DNA from: Oscillospiraceae bacterium
GTDB lineage: Bacteria > Bacillota > Clostridia > Oscillospirales > Oscillospiraceae
DNA: 34,431 nucleotides
Reading direction: 5' to 3'
NCBI GenBank assembly: GCA_017502285.1
Contig: JAFVVH010000019.1
Coordinates: 1-34,431, forward strand
Part shown: positions 1-8,237 of the stretch, in pieces
Layout: each line of letters starts with the position of its first letter
Position numbering within the stretch: the stretch's first letter is position 1
Made by a program: the position numbers and the translations under genes
Notes under the pieces: model-generated
What the model was told of the DNA's origin: nothing
Seen by the model: the letters and a program-made list of their open reading frames with translations, nothing else
Database searches by the model: none

Positions 1-790
1 GACGGACGGCAGAGGAGGTCTTGTTGACCTTCTGACCGCCGGCGCCGGAGGAGCGGTAGACTTGCATCTCATAGTCCTCGGGGCGGATCTCGAAATCCTC
101 GGATTCGTCAGCGATCTCGGGGATAACCTCGATGGCGGAGAAGGAGGTCTGACGGCGGGCGTTGGCATCGAAGGGGGACACGCGGACCAGACGGTGCACA
201 CCGTGCTCGCCCCGCAGATAGCCGTAGGCATTCTCACCCTCGATCATAATGGTGGCGGACTTGATACCGGCCTCATCCGCCTCCTGATAGTCCATGATGG
301 TATAGGTAAAACCATGGCGCTCCGTCCAGCGGGTATACATGCGGTAGAGCATCTGAGCCCAGTCCTGCGCCTCGGTACCACCGGCACCGGGGTGGATGGC
401 CAGGATGACGTTGTTGCTGTCATACTCGCCGGTAAGCAGGGTCTCCAGCCGGGCCTTTTCCATGTCCTGCTCCAGCTGGACAAAGCCTTCCTCCAGCTCA
501 GGGACCAGCGACTCGTCCTCGAACTCGTTGCCCATCTCGCACAGAGCCATCAAGTCGTCCCACTGCCCCTTCCGCTTGGCCTGCTTATCCACCTTGTCCT
601 GCAGGGTCTTGATGCGCTGCTGGACCTTCTGTGCCTTGGCCAGATTGTCCCAGAAGCCGTCGGCGGCAGACTCAGCCTGCAGCATGTCCAGCTCCCGCTC
701 CGCGCTTTCCAGATCCAATGCCTTGGCCAAAGCCTCCAGCGCGGGGGCAATGTTGTTCAGTCTTACTTTATACTCGTCGAATTGGAGCAT
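1..790 (-). CDS. prfB: Peptide chain release factor 2, RF2 (partial, 5' part)
   Basis: RF2 recognises UGA and UAA stop codons in the ribosomal A site and triggers peptidyl-tRNA hydrolysis. Reading the complement from the ATG at 788-790 gives 263 codons before the window edge; the C-terminus lies outside. The catalytic GGQ loop is visible near the left end (SSGAGGQKVNKTSSAVR), as are the HPGAGGTEAQDW and RGEHGVHRLVRVSPFD segments typical of class I release factors. An AGGAG ribosome site sits about 10 bases before the start. The usual programmed +1 frameshift (CUU UGA C near codon 25) is absent: codons 24-28 read A-L-D-L-E in one frame with no stop. The next upstream gene on this strand ends in a terminator, so prfB probably starts its own transcript. 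Confidence 0.96.
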   Translation of the reverse strand, partial: MLQFDEYKVRLNNIAPALEALAKALDLESAERELDMLQAESAADGFWDNLAKAQKVQQRIKTLQDKVDKQAKRKGQWDDLMALCEMGNEFEDESLVPELEEGFVQLEQDMEKARLETLLTGEYDSNNVILAIHPGAGGTEAQDWAQMLYRMYTRWTERHGFTYTIMDYQEADEAGIKSATIMIEGENAYGYLRGEHGVHRLVRVSPFDANARRQTSFSAIEVIPEIADESEDFEIRPEDYEMQVYRSSGAGGQKVNKTSSAVR

Positions 791-832
791 AGATACTGCA
801 CTCTCCTGTTCGCATTTCGTTGTCGGTACAAT

Positions 833-861
833 ATTATATACAATAACGGAGCTAAAGTAAA
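833..861 (-). promoter_or_regulatory. Probable promoter of prfB
   Basis: On the minus strand there is a -35 TTTACT (856-861), a 17-bp spacer and a perfect -10 TATAAT (833-838), about 43 bp before the prfB start. Confidence 0.6.
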
Positions 862-884
862 GAAAAATCCCTGCACTCCTTACG

Positions 885-913
885 TAAAAATACCCACCTT
901 TGCAGGTGGGTAT
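885..913 (-). terminator. Rho-independent terminator after the 38-aa gene
   Basis: TACCCACC and GGTGGGTA pair around a 6-base loop (890-913). Read on the minus strand the stem is followed by TTTTT. It starts at the last base of the small ORF's stop codon. Confidence 0.8.
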
Positions 914-1029
914 CATCGCTGGCTCGCCGTCCACTCCTTTTCGTGGCAGAAAATCAGATCATCCACATCCTTGCGTTCCTGCTGCGGTGCATCCTGCATT
1001 TGCTGCTGGGCCTGTATGCTGTCGCACAT
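913..1029 (-). CDS. Small protein of unknown function (38 aa)
   Basis: The complement reads AAAGGAGGATGACGCC and then ATG, an almost ideal Shine-Dalgarno with good spacing, followed by 38 codons and TGA. The peptide begins MCDSIQAQQQMQDAP and ends FCHEKEWTASQR. It is hydrophilic and Gln-rich at the N-terminus, with acidic and basic residues mixed through the C-terminal half and a Cys-His pair at residues 28-29. The stop codon abuts a terminator hairpin with a T-run on the same strand. A strong ribosome site, compact frame and own terminator argue for a real gene. I do not recognise a family. Confidence 0.6.
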   Translation of the reverse strand: MCDSIQAQQQMQDAPQQERKDVDDLIFCHEKEWTASQR

Positions 1030-1146
1030 GGCGTCATCCTCCTTTGGGCATATAGACCAGTATATGCACCGGCCCGCTTTTTATTCCCCGGTCTGCCCAT
1101 CTATCGCATCCGCCGACGACACTGCAGCAAATTACGTTATTCCCTA

Positions 1147-1175
1147 TTGACAAGCGACGTGTATTCGTGTATTTT
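1147..1175 (+). promoter_or_regulatory. Probable promoter of the mgtC-like gene
   Basis: A perfect -35 TTGACA (1147-1152) is followed after 17 bp by TATTTT (1170-1175). A TATATA lies a few bases further on and could serve instead. A GCCCGGC/GCCGGGC hairpin (1194-1213) sits in the leader before the ribosome site. Confidence 0.55.
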
Positions 1176-1240
1176 ATATAAACCTTTCCTGCTGCCCGGC
1201 CTCACCGCCGGGCGGCACGCTTTATTTTGGAGGTGCTTTT

Positions 1241-1924
1241 TTGAATACCATCCTACAAACTCTGAGCGATTTTAATATCTGGTCCATCACATTCCGCATC
1301 CTGCTGGCCACCGTGATCGGCGGCTGCATCGGCTCCGAACGCGGCCGCCACGGCCGGGCCGCCGGTCTACGCACCCACATTCTGGTCTGTCTGGGCTCCA
1401 CCATGACGGTGATGCTGGGCATCTACTCCGCACAGGTTCTGGGTCTGGGCGGAGACCCCATGCGAGTCAGTGCTCAGGTCGTCTCCGGCATCGGCTTTCT
1501 GGGTGCCGGCACCATCCTCACTCGCGGTCACTCCCACATTACCGGTCTGACCACCGCCGCCGGCCTGTGGACCACCGCCTGTCTGGGCCTAGCCATCGGT
1601 GCGGGCTTTTATTTCGGTGCGGTGCTGGCATGGTTGGTCATGACTCTGGCCATCACCGTCTTCACCCGTTTGGAGCGCACGGCCAAGGAGCACCGTGTAG
1701 ACACCTATTACGTAGAACTGGACGACATCGCCCGGGTCAACGACTTTTCCCGGGAAATGGGCAGTCAGATCACCTCCCTTCAGGTGTTCAAGGCCAAGAG
1801 CGGAATTCCTTCCCACATCGGTCTTGAGTGTGCCATCAAGGAGCTGGATGACAGCGACGCCATGCTGGAGCATCTGCGCGCTATCAACTACGTGGTTATC
1901 GCCATCCCCGTAGCCGAAAATTGA
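1241..1924 (+). CDS. MgtC/SapB family membrane protein
   Basis: This is a 227-residue protein of the MgtC family, whose members affect Mg2+ homeostasis and F-ATPase activity in some bacteria. The N-terminal two thirds hold about four to five membrane segments with the family blocks RILLATVIGGCIGSERGR, VSGIGFLGAGTILT and GLTTAAGLW; a cytosolic domain of about 80 residues follows. The start is TTG, not ATG, chosen because it follows a GGAGG at 1229-1233 and begins the conserved N-terminus. It is monocistronic: it has its own TTGACA promoter and its stop codon precedes a long terminator palindrome by a few bases. The ion specificity cannot be told from sequence. Confidence 0.9.
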   Translation: MNTILQTLSDFNIWSITFRILLATVIGGCIGSERGRHGRAAGLRTHILVCLGSTMTVMLGIYSAQVLGLGGDPMRVSAQVVSGIGFLGAGTILTRGHSHITGLTTAAGLWTTACLGLAIGAGFYFGAVLAWLVMTLAITVFTRLERTAKEHRVDTYYVELDDIARVNDFSREMGSQITSLQVFKAKSGIPSHIGLECAIKELDDSDAMLEHLRAINYVVIAIPVAEN

Positions 1925-1929
1925 ATTTT

Positions 1930-1975
1930 ATAACAAGAGCCGGTTTCGCAAGCTTGCGAAACCGGCTCTTGTTAT
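1930..1975. terminator. Bidirectional terminator, perfect 23-bp stem
   Basis: The 46-bp stretch is a perfect palindrome centred on AAGCTT. It separates the convergent mgtC-like (+) and radical SAM (-) genes. The TAA of the radical SAM gene (1972-1974) is inside the stem. T-rich flanks lie on both sides. Confidence 0.85.
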
Positions 1976-2811
1976 CCAAATTTTCTTCTGGCAAAACCGC
2001 ACCTGCGGCACAGTTCCTCGCTGGCCGTACCCTGTTGAAAGCCCTGGCAGATGGCCTGCGCTCTGGGCGAAACCAAAATCTCTTCCAGCTCCTGCTCAAA
2101 CAGGTTGCCCAGCGCAATATCCCCTTCATGGTCCAGACAGCAGGGCACCACGGTCCCGTCGCACAGCACGCCGATCTGATCCCGCAGGCCGTAGCAGAAC
2201 ACCCGCTCCCCTGTGTCTTGGGCCGTCAGGTCCGGCCAGTCAAATTTTTCTCCGTGCTCCAGATAGACCTTTTCCCCAATGCGCACTCCCCTGCGTTCCT
2301 GTACCCACGGTTCGGGAAAATACCACTGCATGGTTCGCAGGATCTCTTCGTTTTTCTCCTGCGCGCCCCCTTCATTCCACAGGCGGTAGACCACCAGCTT
2401 CTTCCCCTGGGCAGCCCGGCCAAAGGCAAAGCACCCGTCCAAATATCGTTCAAAGGGTATATTCAGGTCATTGGCTTCGAATGCATGCAGGGAGATATTC
2501 ACCTTATGCAGGGCTGGCTGGGCCAGCAGCCGCTCCTGCCACCGGGCCAGCAGAGTTCCGTTGGTAGTCAAAATCACTTTAAGGCCCATCTGTCCGGCCA
2601 GCGTCAAAAACTGTTCCAACTCCGGGTGGCACAGAGGCTCCCCCATAAGATGAAAGTAGAGGTAGTCCGTCCATGGACGCAGCTTTTTCAGCAAGAGGGA
2701 AAACGCTCCCTCCCCCATGGTCCGGGGCATGCGTTTTGTTCCGGGGCAGAAGGAACAGCTAAGGTTACATCGATTGGAAATTTCCAGATACACCTTATTA
2801 AATCGTTTCAT
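1972..2811 (-). CDS. Radical SAM/SPASM domain protein
   Basis: The 279-residue protein has the radical SAM [4Fe-4S] motif CNLSCSFC (Cys 15, 19 and 22) right after the first beta strand, followed by HLMGEPLCHPEL and LTTNG, the usual SAM-binding strands. The C-terminal third carries a SPASM-type cysteine set (Cys 206, 217, 224, 225, 255, 268 and 271; GTVVPCCLDHEGDIALGN) expected to bind auxiliary Fe-S clusters. SPASM enzymes often mature peptides or act on sugars, but no precursor peptide is apparent next to it, so the substrate is unknown. It is a single gene, bounded by terminators on both sides. Confidence 0.88.
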   Translation of the reverse strand: MKRFNKVYLEISNRCNLSCSFCPGTKRMPRTMGEGAFSLLLKKLRPWTDYLYFHLMGEPLCHPELEQFLTLAGQMGLKVILTTNGTLLARWQERLLAQPALHKVNISLHAFEANDLNIPFERYLDGCFAFGRAAQGKKLVVYRLWNEGGAQEKNEEILRTMQWYFPEPWVQERRGVRIGEKVYLEHGEKFDWPDLTAQDTGERVFCYGLRDQIGVLCDGTVVPCCLDHEGDIALGNLFEQELEEILVSPRAQAICQGFQQGTASEELCRRCGFARRKFG

Positions 2812-2827
2812 CTGTGTCCCCCTGTAG

Positions 2828-2862
2828 AAAATACGGCAGCCGATACCGGCTGCCGTATTTTT
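2828..2862 (-). terminator. Terminator after the Na/Pi cotransporter gene
   Basis: ATACGGCAGCCG pairs with CGGCTGCCGTAT across a short loop. A-rich and T-rich flanks on the two sides make it usable in either direction. It lies just after the Na/Pi stop codon. Confidence 0.8.
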
Positions 2863-2865
2863 GAT

Positions 2866-4665
2866 TTAATACTGGCCCTGATCCAAAGGAGCCAGGAATT
2901 GCAGCTTGCGGTTTTCCAGCTCGTCCAGATAGGACCGGTCACCGGACTCATGCAGTTCCTGCAGATAGCGGTGGTGGTTCTTCATGATTTCCTCGTTGTG
3001 ACGGCCCAGCATGAGCATGGCAATGCTGGAACACTGGTCGGCAGCACGCTCCAGATGGGTCAGCAGATCCATAAACACCAGACCGGTATCCACCGAGCAG
3101 ATGCCCTGACGCAGCCGGGAGGCATGGCGGTCTTTGAGCAGCAGCACCATGTCGTCGATGACCTCCTCCAGAGGCTCGATGCGGCGGGCCGTGTCCTCGT
3201 CGTCATCCCGCAGAGCGGCGACCGTCAGGTCCAGGATCTCCACTACGGCAGCGCCCAGTACATCCAGTTCCTTACGGGCGCTCTCGGAGAAAGCAAGGCC
3301 CGCATCATGCAGCTTCTTGGCCATCTCGTCAAAGTTGGTGGCATAGTCGCCTACGCGCTCCACAGCGGGAACACACTGCATGATCATGTTCAGCTGGCGG
3401 TTATCCCGCTCGGACTCCACATACTGGAACAGTTCGATCATATAGTTGTCCGCGTTGTCAGCAAACAGATCCAGCTGCTCCTCGCACTCGGCGATTTCCT
3501 GCGCTCTGCCTTCGTCGTAGCCTGTAAACTGAGCAAGGCTGAGCTCCACATTCTCCTTGGCTGCACGGGCCATCACAGCCAGAGAACGAGCAGCCTGTCC
3601 CAGCGCCACGGCGGGAGAGATGAGTAGCTTCTTGTCCAGTGCGGACAGCTCGGGGTACTTGTCCTCCTTAACAGGATCTTCCTTGACCACCTTGCAGGCG
3701 ATTTTCACCAGCGCGCCGGTAAAGGGCAGCAGCACAACGGCAGTCAGCAGATTGAACAGAGTCTGGAAATTGGCGATGACACCGGAGTCCACAACGCTCT
3801 CCCACAGGCCGCCGAAGAGACCCGCATGGCGCAGCAGGGTCATCACGATCATGAACAGGACCGTACCGATGGTGTTGAACACAATATGTACCACGCCAGT
3901 TCGCTTTGCGTCCTTATTTGTACCGATGGAACAGACCATGGCAGTGGTCACGCAGGTGCCCAGATTGATGCCCATGATCAGGGGATACACCAGCTCAAAT
4001 GTCATCACACCGGTAACGGACAGAGCCTGCAGAATACCCACCATGGCAGAGGAGCTCTGGATGATGACGGTAAGCACCAGACCCACCAGAATGCTCAGCA
4101 GGGGGGCATCACTGAAGTAGCCCAACAAATCAACAAATATCTGAGACTCTGCCAGCGGCTCCACCGCGTCGGTCATAGCCATCAGGCCGGAGAACAGGAT
4201 ACCGAAACCAAGGCAAATCAAGCCCACATTCTTGGAGCCGCTCTTCTTTACGAACATAAACAGAAGAATGCCCACGCACAAAGCAATAGGCGCCAGTGTG
4301 TCCGGCTTGAAGAAGGTGAGAATAGAGCCGCCACCGTCTTCAATATCCATCAGTCGGATGATCTGAGCTGTCACGGTGGTTCCGATGTTAGCGCCCAGTA
4401 CGATGCTGACCGCCTGACGCAGATTCAGGATGCCCGCGCCGATCAAGCCCACAGTCAGCACGATCGTAGCCGTAGAGCTCTGGATAATAGCGGTCACTAC
4501 AGTACCGGTAAGCACACCCAACAGTGCATTTTGGGTCAGCTTGCCCAAAAAGTTTTTCAGTGCGGAACCGGATCCCTGCTTGAGTCCGTCGCCCATGATT
4601 TCCATACCATAAAGAAACATGGCCAGACCGCCCAACAGCTTGATCGCAGTTAACAGTGTACTCAT
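2866..4665 (-). CDS. Na+/phosphate cotransporter family protein with PhoU-like C-terminus
   Basis: The 599-residue membrane protein belongs to the NptA/PNaS family (YjbB-like). Two inverted repeats each hold the signature QSS motif (IIQSSTATIVLTVGLIGAG and VIIQSSSAMVGILQAL), with GANIGTTVTA and GINLGTCVTTA loops. The last ~250 residues are alpha-helical and PhoU-like (CVPAVERVGDYATNFDEMAKK; LERAADQCSSIAML). It probably moves phosphate with sodium; members can work in efflux. I start at MSTLL because AAGGAG lies 8 bases upstream of that ATG; an ATG two codons earlier is too close to the ribosome site and a longer in-frame start at 4722 lacks one. Confidence 0.9.
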   Translation of the reverse strand: MSTLLTAIKLLGGLAMFLYGMEIMGDGLKQGSGSALKNFLGKLTQNALLGVLTGTVVTAIIQSSTATIVLTVGLIGAGILNLRQAVSIVLGANIGTTVTAQIIRLMDIEDGGGSILTFFKPDTLAPIALCVGILLFMFVKKSGSKNVGLICLGFGILFSGLMAMTDAVEPLAESQIFVDLLGYFSDAPLLSILVGLVLTVIIQSSSAMVGILQALSVTGVMTFELVYPLIMGINLGTCVTTAMVCSIGTNKDAKRTGVVHIVFNTIGTVLFMIVMTLLRHAGLFGGLWESVVDSGVIANFQTLFNLLTAVVLLPFTGALVKIACKVVKEDPVKEDKYPELSALDKKLLISPAVALGQAARSLAVMARAAKENVELSLAQFTGYDEGRAQEIAECEEQLDLFADNADNYMIELFQYVESERDNRQLNMIMQCVPAVERVGDYATNFDEMAKKLHDAGLAFSESARKELDVLGAAVVEILDLTVAALRDDDEDTARRIEPLEEVIDDMVLLLKDRHASRLRQGICSVDTGLVFMDLLTHLERAADQCSSIAMLMLGRHNEEIMKNHHRYLQELHESGDRSYLDELENRKLQFLAPLDQGQY

Positions 4666-4732
4666 GTCCATTTCTCCTTTTCTTTTTCCAGACATCGTAT
4701 ACTTAAAACTATGCCATTCCAAGACATTTTAC

Positions 4733-4761
4733 ATTATATAGAAATTTTTCCGTCCATGCAA
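4733..4761 (-). promoter_or_regulatory. Promoter of the Na/Pi cotransporter gene
   Basis: On the minus strand TTGCAT (4756-4761), a 17-bp spacer and TATAAT (4733-4738) form a good vegetative promoter 68 bp before the start. Confidence 0.65.
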
Positions 4762-4844
4762 GATTTTTTCTCCCGTCCGAAACCACTTTGTAAAAATTCC
4801 AATTTTATTTGCGCTTTGTTATAGCCTTTTTTGTTGTTCTATTG

Positions 4845-4894
4845 TATAATGGGTTTACACTAAAGTTCCATATCCCTTTGGGATATGAAAGGAG
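4845..4894 (+). promoter_or_regulatory. -10 box and leader hairpin of the YesL-like gene
   Basis: TATAAT is at 4845-4850; no clear -35 was found at the right spacing. The short leader holds a perfect 8-bp hairpin (CATATCCC TTT GGGATATG, 4869-4887) that runs directly into the ribosome site AAAGGAG (4888-4894), so folding could limit translation. Confidence 0.45.
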
Positions 4895-4900
4895 TTCCCA

Positions 4901-5560
4901 ATGAAAGAAAACGGCAAATTCTCTTTTCTGGGTTTTCTGGAGCTGCTGGCTAACATTGTGTTTCTGAACCTGTTTTTTCTGCTGTGCTCTATCCCTTTGA
5001 TCACCATGGGGGCTTCTCTGACCGCCCTGTATGCCGGCCTGCGCGCGTCCATCAAAAAAGAGCCCTGCTACCGGGCCTTTTTCCGCACCTTTCGCAAAAG
5101 CTTCATGCGCTCTACTCTGGCATGGATCATCCTGCTGCCCGTTAATGTATTTTTTATCACCAGCCTGATTTTTAATATTTTCTACTGGGAGCAGAACTCT
5201 TTGGTTTCTCTTTTTGTCTCCGCCATCTTTGCCGCAGTGTTTCTGGGCTTTTCCACTGTGTTGTTCCTGTTCTACTCCCGGTTTGAGGCCACCTTGCTTC
5301 AGCTGTTCCAGTACAGCGCCAAGCTCTTTTTCGACTACCCCATCCGCAGCATTATCGTGGGCCTGCTGTCCTGGTTCCCCTTCATCATGCCTTTCTTTTC
5401 CGTAGGCTTTCAGATCTTCCTGCTGCTGGGCTTTGTGTGGCTGTTCTATTTCTCTACCATGGCGACCCTGTCCATCTGGCTGATGAACCAGCCCTTCGCC
5501 CTGTTCGCCGTTGGTGTGTTGGGTATGGAAGACCCCCGCAAAAACGGTCAGGATCAATAA
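4901..5560 (+). CDS. YesL family (DUF624) membrane protein
   Basis: The 219-residue protein has about five or six hydrophobic segments and the DUF624 hallmark blocks LNLFFLLCSIPLITMGASLTALYA near residues 20-45 and STLAWIILLPVN near residue 70. YesL-type proteins accompany sugar-uptake loci in Bacillota; their biochemical role is not established. A paralogue lies at 27045-27719, on the other side of the mobile element. The start has AAAGGAG 6 bases upstream and the gene ends before a strong terminator. Confidence 0.88.
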   Translation: MKENGKFSFLGFLELLANIVFLNLFFLLCSIPLITMGASLTALYAGLRASIKKEPCYRAFFRTFRKSFMRSTLAWIILLPVNVFFITSLIFNIFYWEQNSLVSLFVSAIFAAVFLGFSTVLFLFYSRFEATLLQLFQYSAKLFFDYPIRSIIVGLLSWFPFIMPFFSVGFQIFLLLGFVWLFYFSTMATLSIWLMNQPFALFAVGVLGMEDPRKNGQDQ

Positions 5561-5579
5561 CATGATTCAAATAGTATCT

Positions 5580-5616
5580 GCGCCCTGCCGTATTATGCGG
5601 CGGGGCGCGGTTTTTT
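5580..5616 (+). terminator. Terminator after the YesL-like gene
   Basis: GCGCCCTGCCG pairs imperfectly with CGGCGGGGCGC, followed by GG and six T. Confidence 0.85.
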
Positions 5617-5659
5617 CCTCTCCCAGCCCTTCCTATTGTTTTGAACGCGCCTTCTCGCG

Positions 5660-5667
5660 CATATAAA
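5660..5667 (+). promoter_or_regulatory. Possible sporulation sigma factor -10 site before the deacetylase gene
   Basis: CATATAAA resembles the sigma-E -10 consensus CATACAMT and lies about 29 bp before the ATG. I see no convincing -35 partner, so this is tentative. Confidence 0.25.
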
Positions 5668-5695
5668 TGGACAAATAGATTTGGGAGGTCTTTTT

Positions 5696-6301
5696 ATGCA
5701 GTTCAAAACCGGCACCGTGCGCATCCTGCTGCTGCGCCGCAAATGGTGGACCGCCGGGCTATGCCTGTGCCTTGCCGCCGCCATGCTCTATGTCGTCAAC
5801 TATCCTCCTGCCGTGGGTGCTTCCGCTTCTACCCGGCAGCTTCCCATCTACTGCGTCCGTAGAGATCAGAAGATGGTATCCGTCAGCTTTGATGCTGCAT
5901 GGGGCAACGAAGATACCCAGCAGCTCATCGATATTCTGGGCCAATACAACGTCAAAGCCACCTTTTTCGTGGTGGGAGACTGGGTGGACCGCTATCCCGA
6001 GTCCGTCAAAGCCCTGCACGATGCCGGCCACGAGATCATGAATCACTCCAATACCCATGCCCATCTACCCCAGCTTTCATCCCAACAGATCACGGATGAT
6101 CTGAATGCCTGCAACGATAAGATCCAAGCGGTTACCGGCGTGCGCCCCACCCTGATTCGGCTGCCTTACGGTGACTATGACGACAACTCCATCCGCGCCA
6201 TCCGTTCCATGGGCATGGAGCCCATACAATGGGATGTTGAAACGCTGGCAGCAGTTGGAAATCCTTGGGATGCAAGGGCTTCAACTACCTATTCTCTTTA
6301 G
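5696..6301 (+). pseudogene. PdaB-like polysaccharide deacetylase, 5' part, interrupted by the element
   Basis: This is the N-terminal part of a sporulation-type polysaccharide deacetylase of the PdaB family, which acts on peptidoglycan or a related polymer during spore formation. It shows an N-terminal hydrophobic anchor (residues ~18-36), the first catalytic block MVSVSFDAAWG (with Ala where active NodB enzymes have the second Asp, as is common in PdaB proteins), the metal-binding IMNHSNTHAHL and RLPYG. GGGAGG sits 8 bases before the ATG. After ...IQWDV the frame crosses the element boundary at 6239-6240, adds 20 foreign codons and stops at 6299-6301. The missing C-terminus is at 26760-26991. 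As it stands the 201-residue product lacks the last third of the NodB barrel and is probably inactive. Confidence 0.92.
6210..6269. repeat. attL: left junction of the element
   Basis: Host sequence runs to the GA at 6239-6240 and element sequence starts at 6241. The element-side arm, 6241-6269, contains CTGGCAGC, GTTGGAAA and CCTTGGG and matches the reverse complement of the right-end arm 26729-26757 at 24 of 29 positions. The boundary was placed by requiring the deacetylase frame to close with the sequence at 26760. Confidence 0.85.
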
Positions 6302-6344
6302 TTCTGTCTTAACGCAGAACGGTTGAACATATTACGGTAATAAA

Positions 6345-6373
6345 AAGAGCGTCGGCATCGTGCCGACGCTCTT
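6345..6373 (-). terminator. Terminator of the ABC-3C operon
   Basis: AAGAGCGTCGGCA and its exact complement form a 13-bp stem with a TCG loop; on the minus strand it is followed by TTTTATT. It lies 15 bp after the ATPase stop codon. Confidence 0.85.
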
Positions 6374-6387
6374 AATATATTTGGAGG

Positions 6388-8025
6388 TCACTCTGTTCTC
6401 CAATCTTTCCCAAAAAGGGGCCTATTACCAGAAAGGAAAAGCCTGGTCGAAGTAAATAGTATCTTGTCGATTTCGGTATTTTCCGTTCCGAGATATTCAT
6501 CTAACGAGATAAAAATTTGTTTATCTTTGAACTGACTATATAGGCGCAGAAAACTTAGTTTTGTCATTACGTCTATGTTGTTAAATAAGAATGAATCATG
6601 GATTAGAACAGGAAGTTTGCTAAGAGATAATATTGCCAAATCAAACAAAAGCAAATCTGTATATGCCTTTCCTGTTCCGGTATTGTCTTCTACTCCGTAT
6701 TCATAATCTTTGTAGGAAAGATGTAACTTAGGTGCTTTATTGTTGCTAGTCATTATACTGGAACTATATTCGCCAATCTTTTCGTTGATAGACTTTTCGA
6801 TTTGAACTGTAATTTCGCCAAGTAATTGTGTCAATTGTCTTTTGGTCTCACTGCTTTGAGCTGCTTCTGCAATTTTGTCATTATATAAAGCCTGTTGGAA
6901 CTGCAACTGCTCCTGACGCTTTGTCAATTGTATTAGCTGTTCCATGGCTTCTGCGGTTTGAGTTGGAAGTCCTGTCAATTTTTGTATTTTGGCATCGTTG
7001 CTACTGATAGCCATGGTTACTGCTGCTAATTGTTGCTGTAGTTGATCTATCTCATTGTTTAATTCATTTATTAAAACATTGCGGAGGCTTGTATGAAAGC
7101 CTTGAACTTCCTTAATGCGTTGAATGTTTACCTCGGGGAAGAATTCAAGAAGCTGAGAAAATGTAGTTTCGTTAACTGGAGTGATCCTTTGAATCTGTCG
7201 TGCACATCTATGCAAGGCTCTATTGATACGATCTTGCTGTGCTAACAAATCCATACGAGATTCTAAAAGTTCATCTTTTTGAGAGCTTAGATGATCCGCA
7301 TTTTCGACACCTGTAATTGCAATGATAGCCTTCAACCTGGAAATTGTTTCACTTATTTCTGCTAACTCAATTTCAATTTTTTTCGCTTCATCTTTTGTGG
7401 GGAGGGCAACCAAATGGTAAGTATTTGCTTTAGCCAGTGCGCGTGAGCGGTTCCTCAAATACTCATCGTGCTCACTTAATTCTTGAATAGAATCATATTT
7501 CCCAAAAAGTTTTACCAAAGACATAATGGAATCTCTGACAGTCTGGGCGTTATGCTTATAAAGCGGACGACTGACTTCCTTGTTAGGCTTGTTCCAAATT
7601 CTAGAATAAAGGCCAATTATTCCTCGAAATGTGAGTCGCAAATCTTGGAGCCCATACTGCTCTACAAGCCATTCTCCAAACTCTTTTTCAGAGATTTCTC
7701 TTTGGGGAGTATATTTGCTATCTTTGCACCACAATATTGCCCCAGGCTTAGATGCATTGCGGCAAAAATAATATGAAGTGCCATTAAAAGTATGTGTAAA
7801 GCAAACATCATGTTCGCCCACGTGCCGTATGATGTCATCATTTGAGTCAGCATAATATTTTCCACCAAACGCATAATCAATTATCTTTAACATGCTGGTC
7901 TTACCAATTGAGTTCCCACCACCTGATTCACTGTCACCAGCATGTCCCTGAATGACGTTCAACCCATTGGAAAAGGGGATTCTTTTTGTTTCACCAAATG
8001 CTGCGCAATATATCTCAGTTAACAT
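6388..8025 (-). CDS. ABC-3C system ATPase, DUF2326 domain
   Basis: The 545-residue protein is an SMC/RecN-like ABC ATPase. The P-loop is GGGNSIGKTS at residues 35-44. A long coiled-coil-prone region (about residues 180-430) separates it from a C-terminal DUF2326 half with the signature-like GTGKAYTDLLLFDLAIL (450-466) and a Walker-B-like LPVLIHDSFLFN (471-482). ATPases of this type are the third part of ABC-three-component (ABC-3C) systems, predicted to sense altered DNA or nucleoprotein and license an effector. It is the last gene of a tight operon, overlapping the middle component by 7 bp. It is the leftmost cargo of the element. Confidence 0.88.
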   Translation of the reverse strand: MLTEIYCAAFGETKRIPFSNGLNVIQGHAGDSESGGGNSIGKTSMLKIIDYAFGGKYYADSNDDIIRHVGEHDVCFTHTFNGTSYYFCRNASKPGAILWCKDSKYTPQREISEKEFGEWLVEQYGLQDLRLTFRGIIGLYSRIWNKPNKEVSRPLYKHNAQTVRDSIMSLVKLFGKYDSIQELSEHDEYLRNRSRALAKANTYHLVALPTKDEAKKIEIELAEISETISRLKAIIAITGVENADHLSSQKDELLESRMDLLAQQDRINRALHRCARQIQRITPVNETTFSQLLEFFPEVNIQRIKEVQGFHTSLRNVLINELNNEIDQLQQQLAAVTMAISSNDAKIQKLTGLPTQTAEAMEQLIQLTKRQEQLQFQQALYNDKIAEAAQSSETKRQLTQLLGEITVQIEKSINEKIGEYSSSIMTSNNKAPKLHLSYKDYEYGVEDNTGTGKAYTDLLLFDLAILSLSKLPVLIHDSFLFNNIDVMTKLSFLRLYSQFKDKQIFISLDEYLGTENTEIDKILFTSTRLFLSGNRPLFGKDWRTE

Positions 8026-8237
8026 AATTTCAAGTCTCCGTTTTTGAATTCAATTTTTTCGAGAATAAACAATGTGTCTATTGCTAATAAAAACTGATTA
8101 ATATCCGCAAACTCGCTTCGTATTTTCTGGTATAAAGCTGCCGGAGATAATTGTCCGTCCTCAAGGATATGGAGGATTGTGGGCAATTTGGACAGTATAG
8201 ATGTTTCATAATGAATAGTTTTGTTTGGCACAATCAT
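8019..8237 (-). CDS. ABC-3C system middle component
   Basis: The 72-residue protein has the length and character of ABC-3C middle components: an N-terminal MIVPNKTIHYETSILSKL, then a predicted winged-helix-like fold ending in LEKIEFKNGDLKL. These proteins are thought to bridge the ATPase and the effector. It overlaps the HNH gene by 4 bp (ATGA) and the ATPase by 7 bp, so the three are translationally coupled. Assignment rests mainly on position and the N- and C-terminal pattern. Confidence 0.75.
   Translation of the reverse strand: MIVPNKTIHYETSILSKLPTILHILEDGQLSPAALYQKIRSEFADINQFLLAIDTLFILEKIEFKNGDLKLC

Noticed and set aside
62..1150. Long plus-strand frame of 362 codons at the left end
   Set aside because: It is antisense to prfB, whose conserved RF2 motifs are clear, and it runs through the terminator and small gene beyond.
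1921..3627. Plus-strand frame of 568 codons
   Set aside because: Shadow of the radical SAM and Na/Pi genes; it starts inside a terminator palindrome and resembles no protein.
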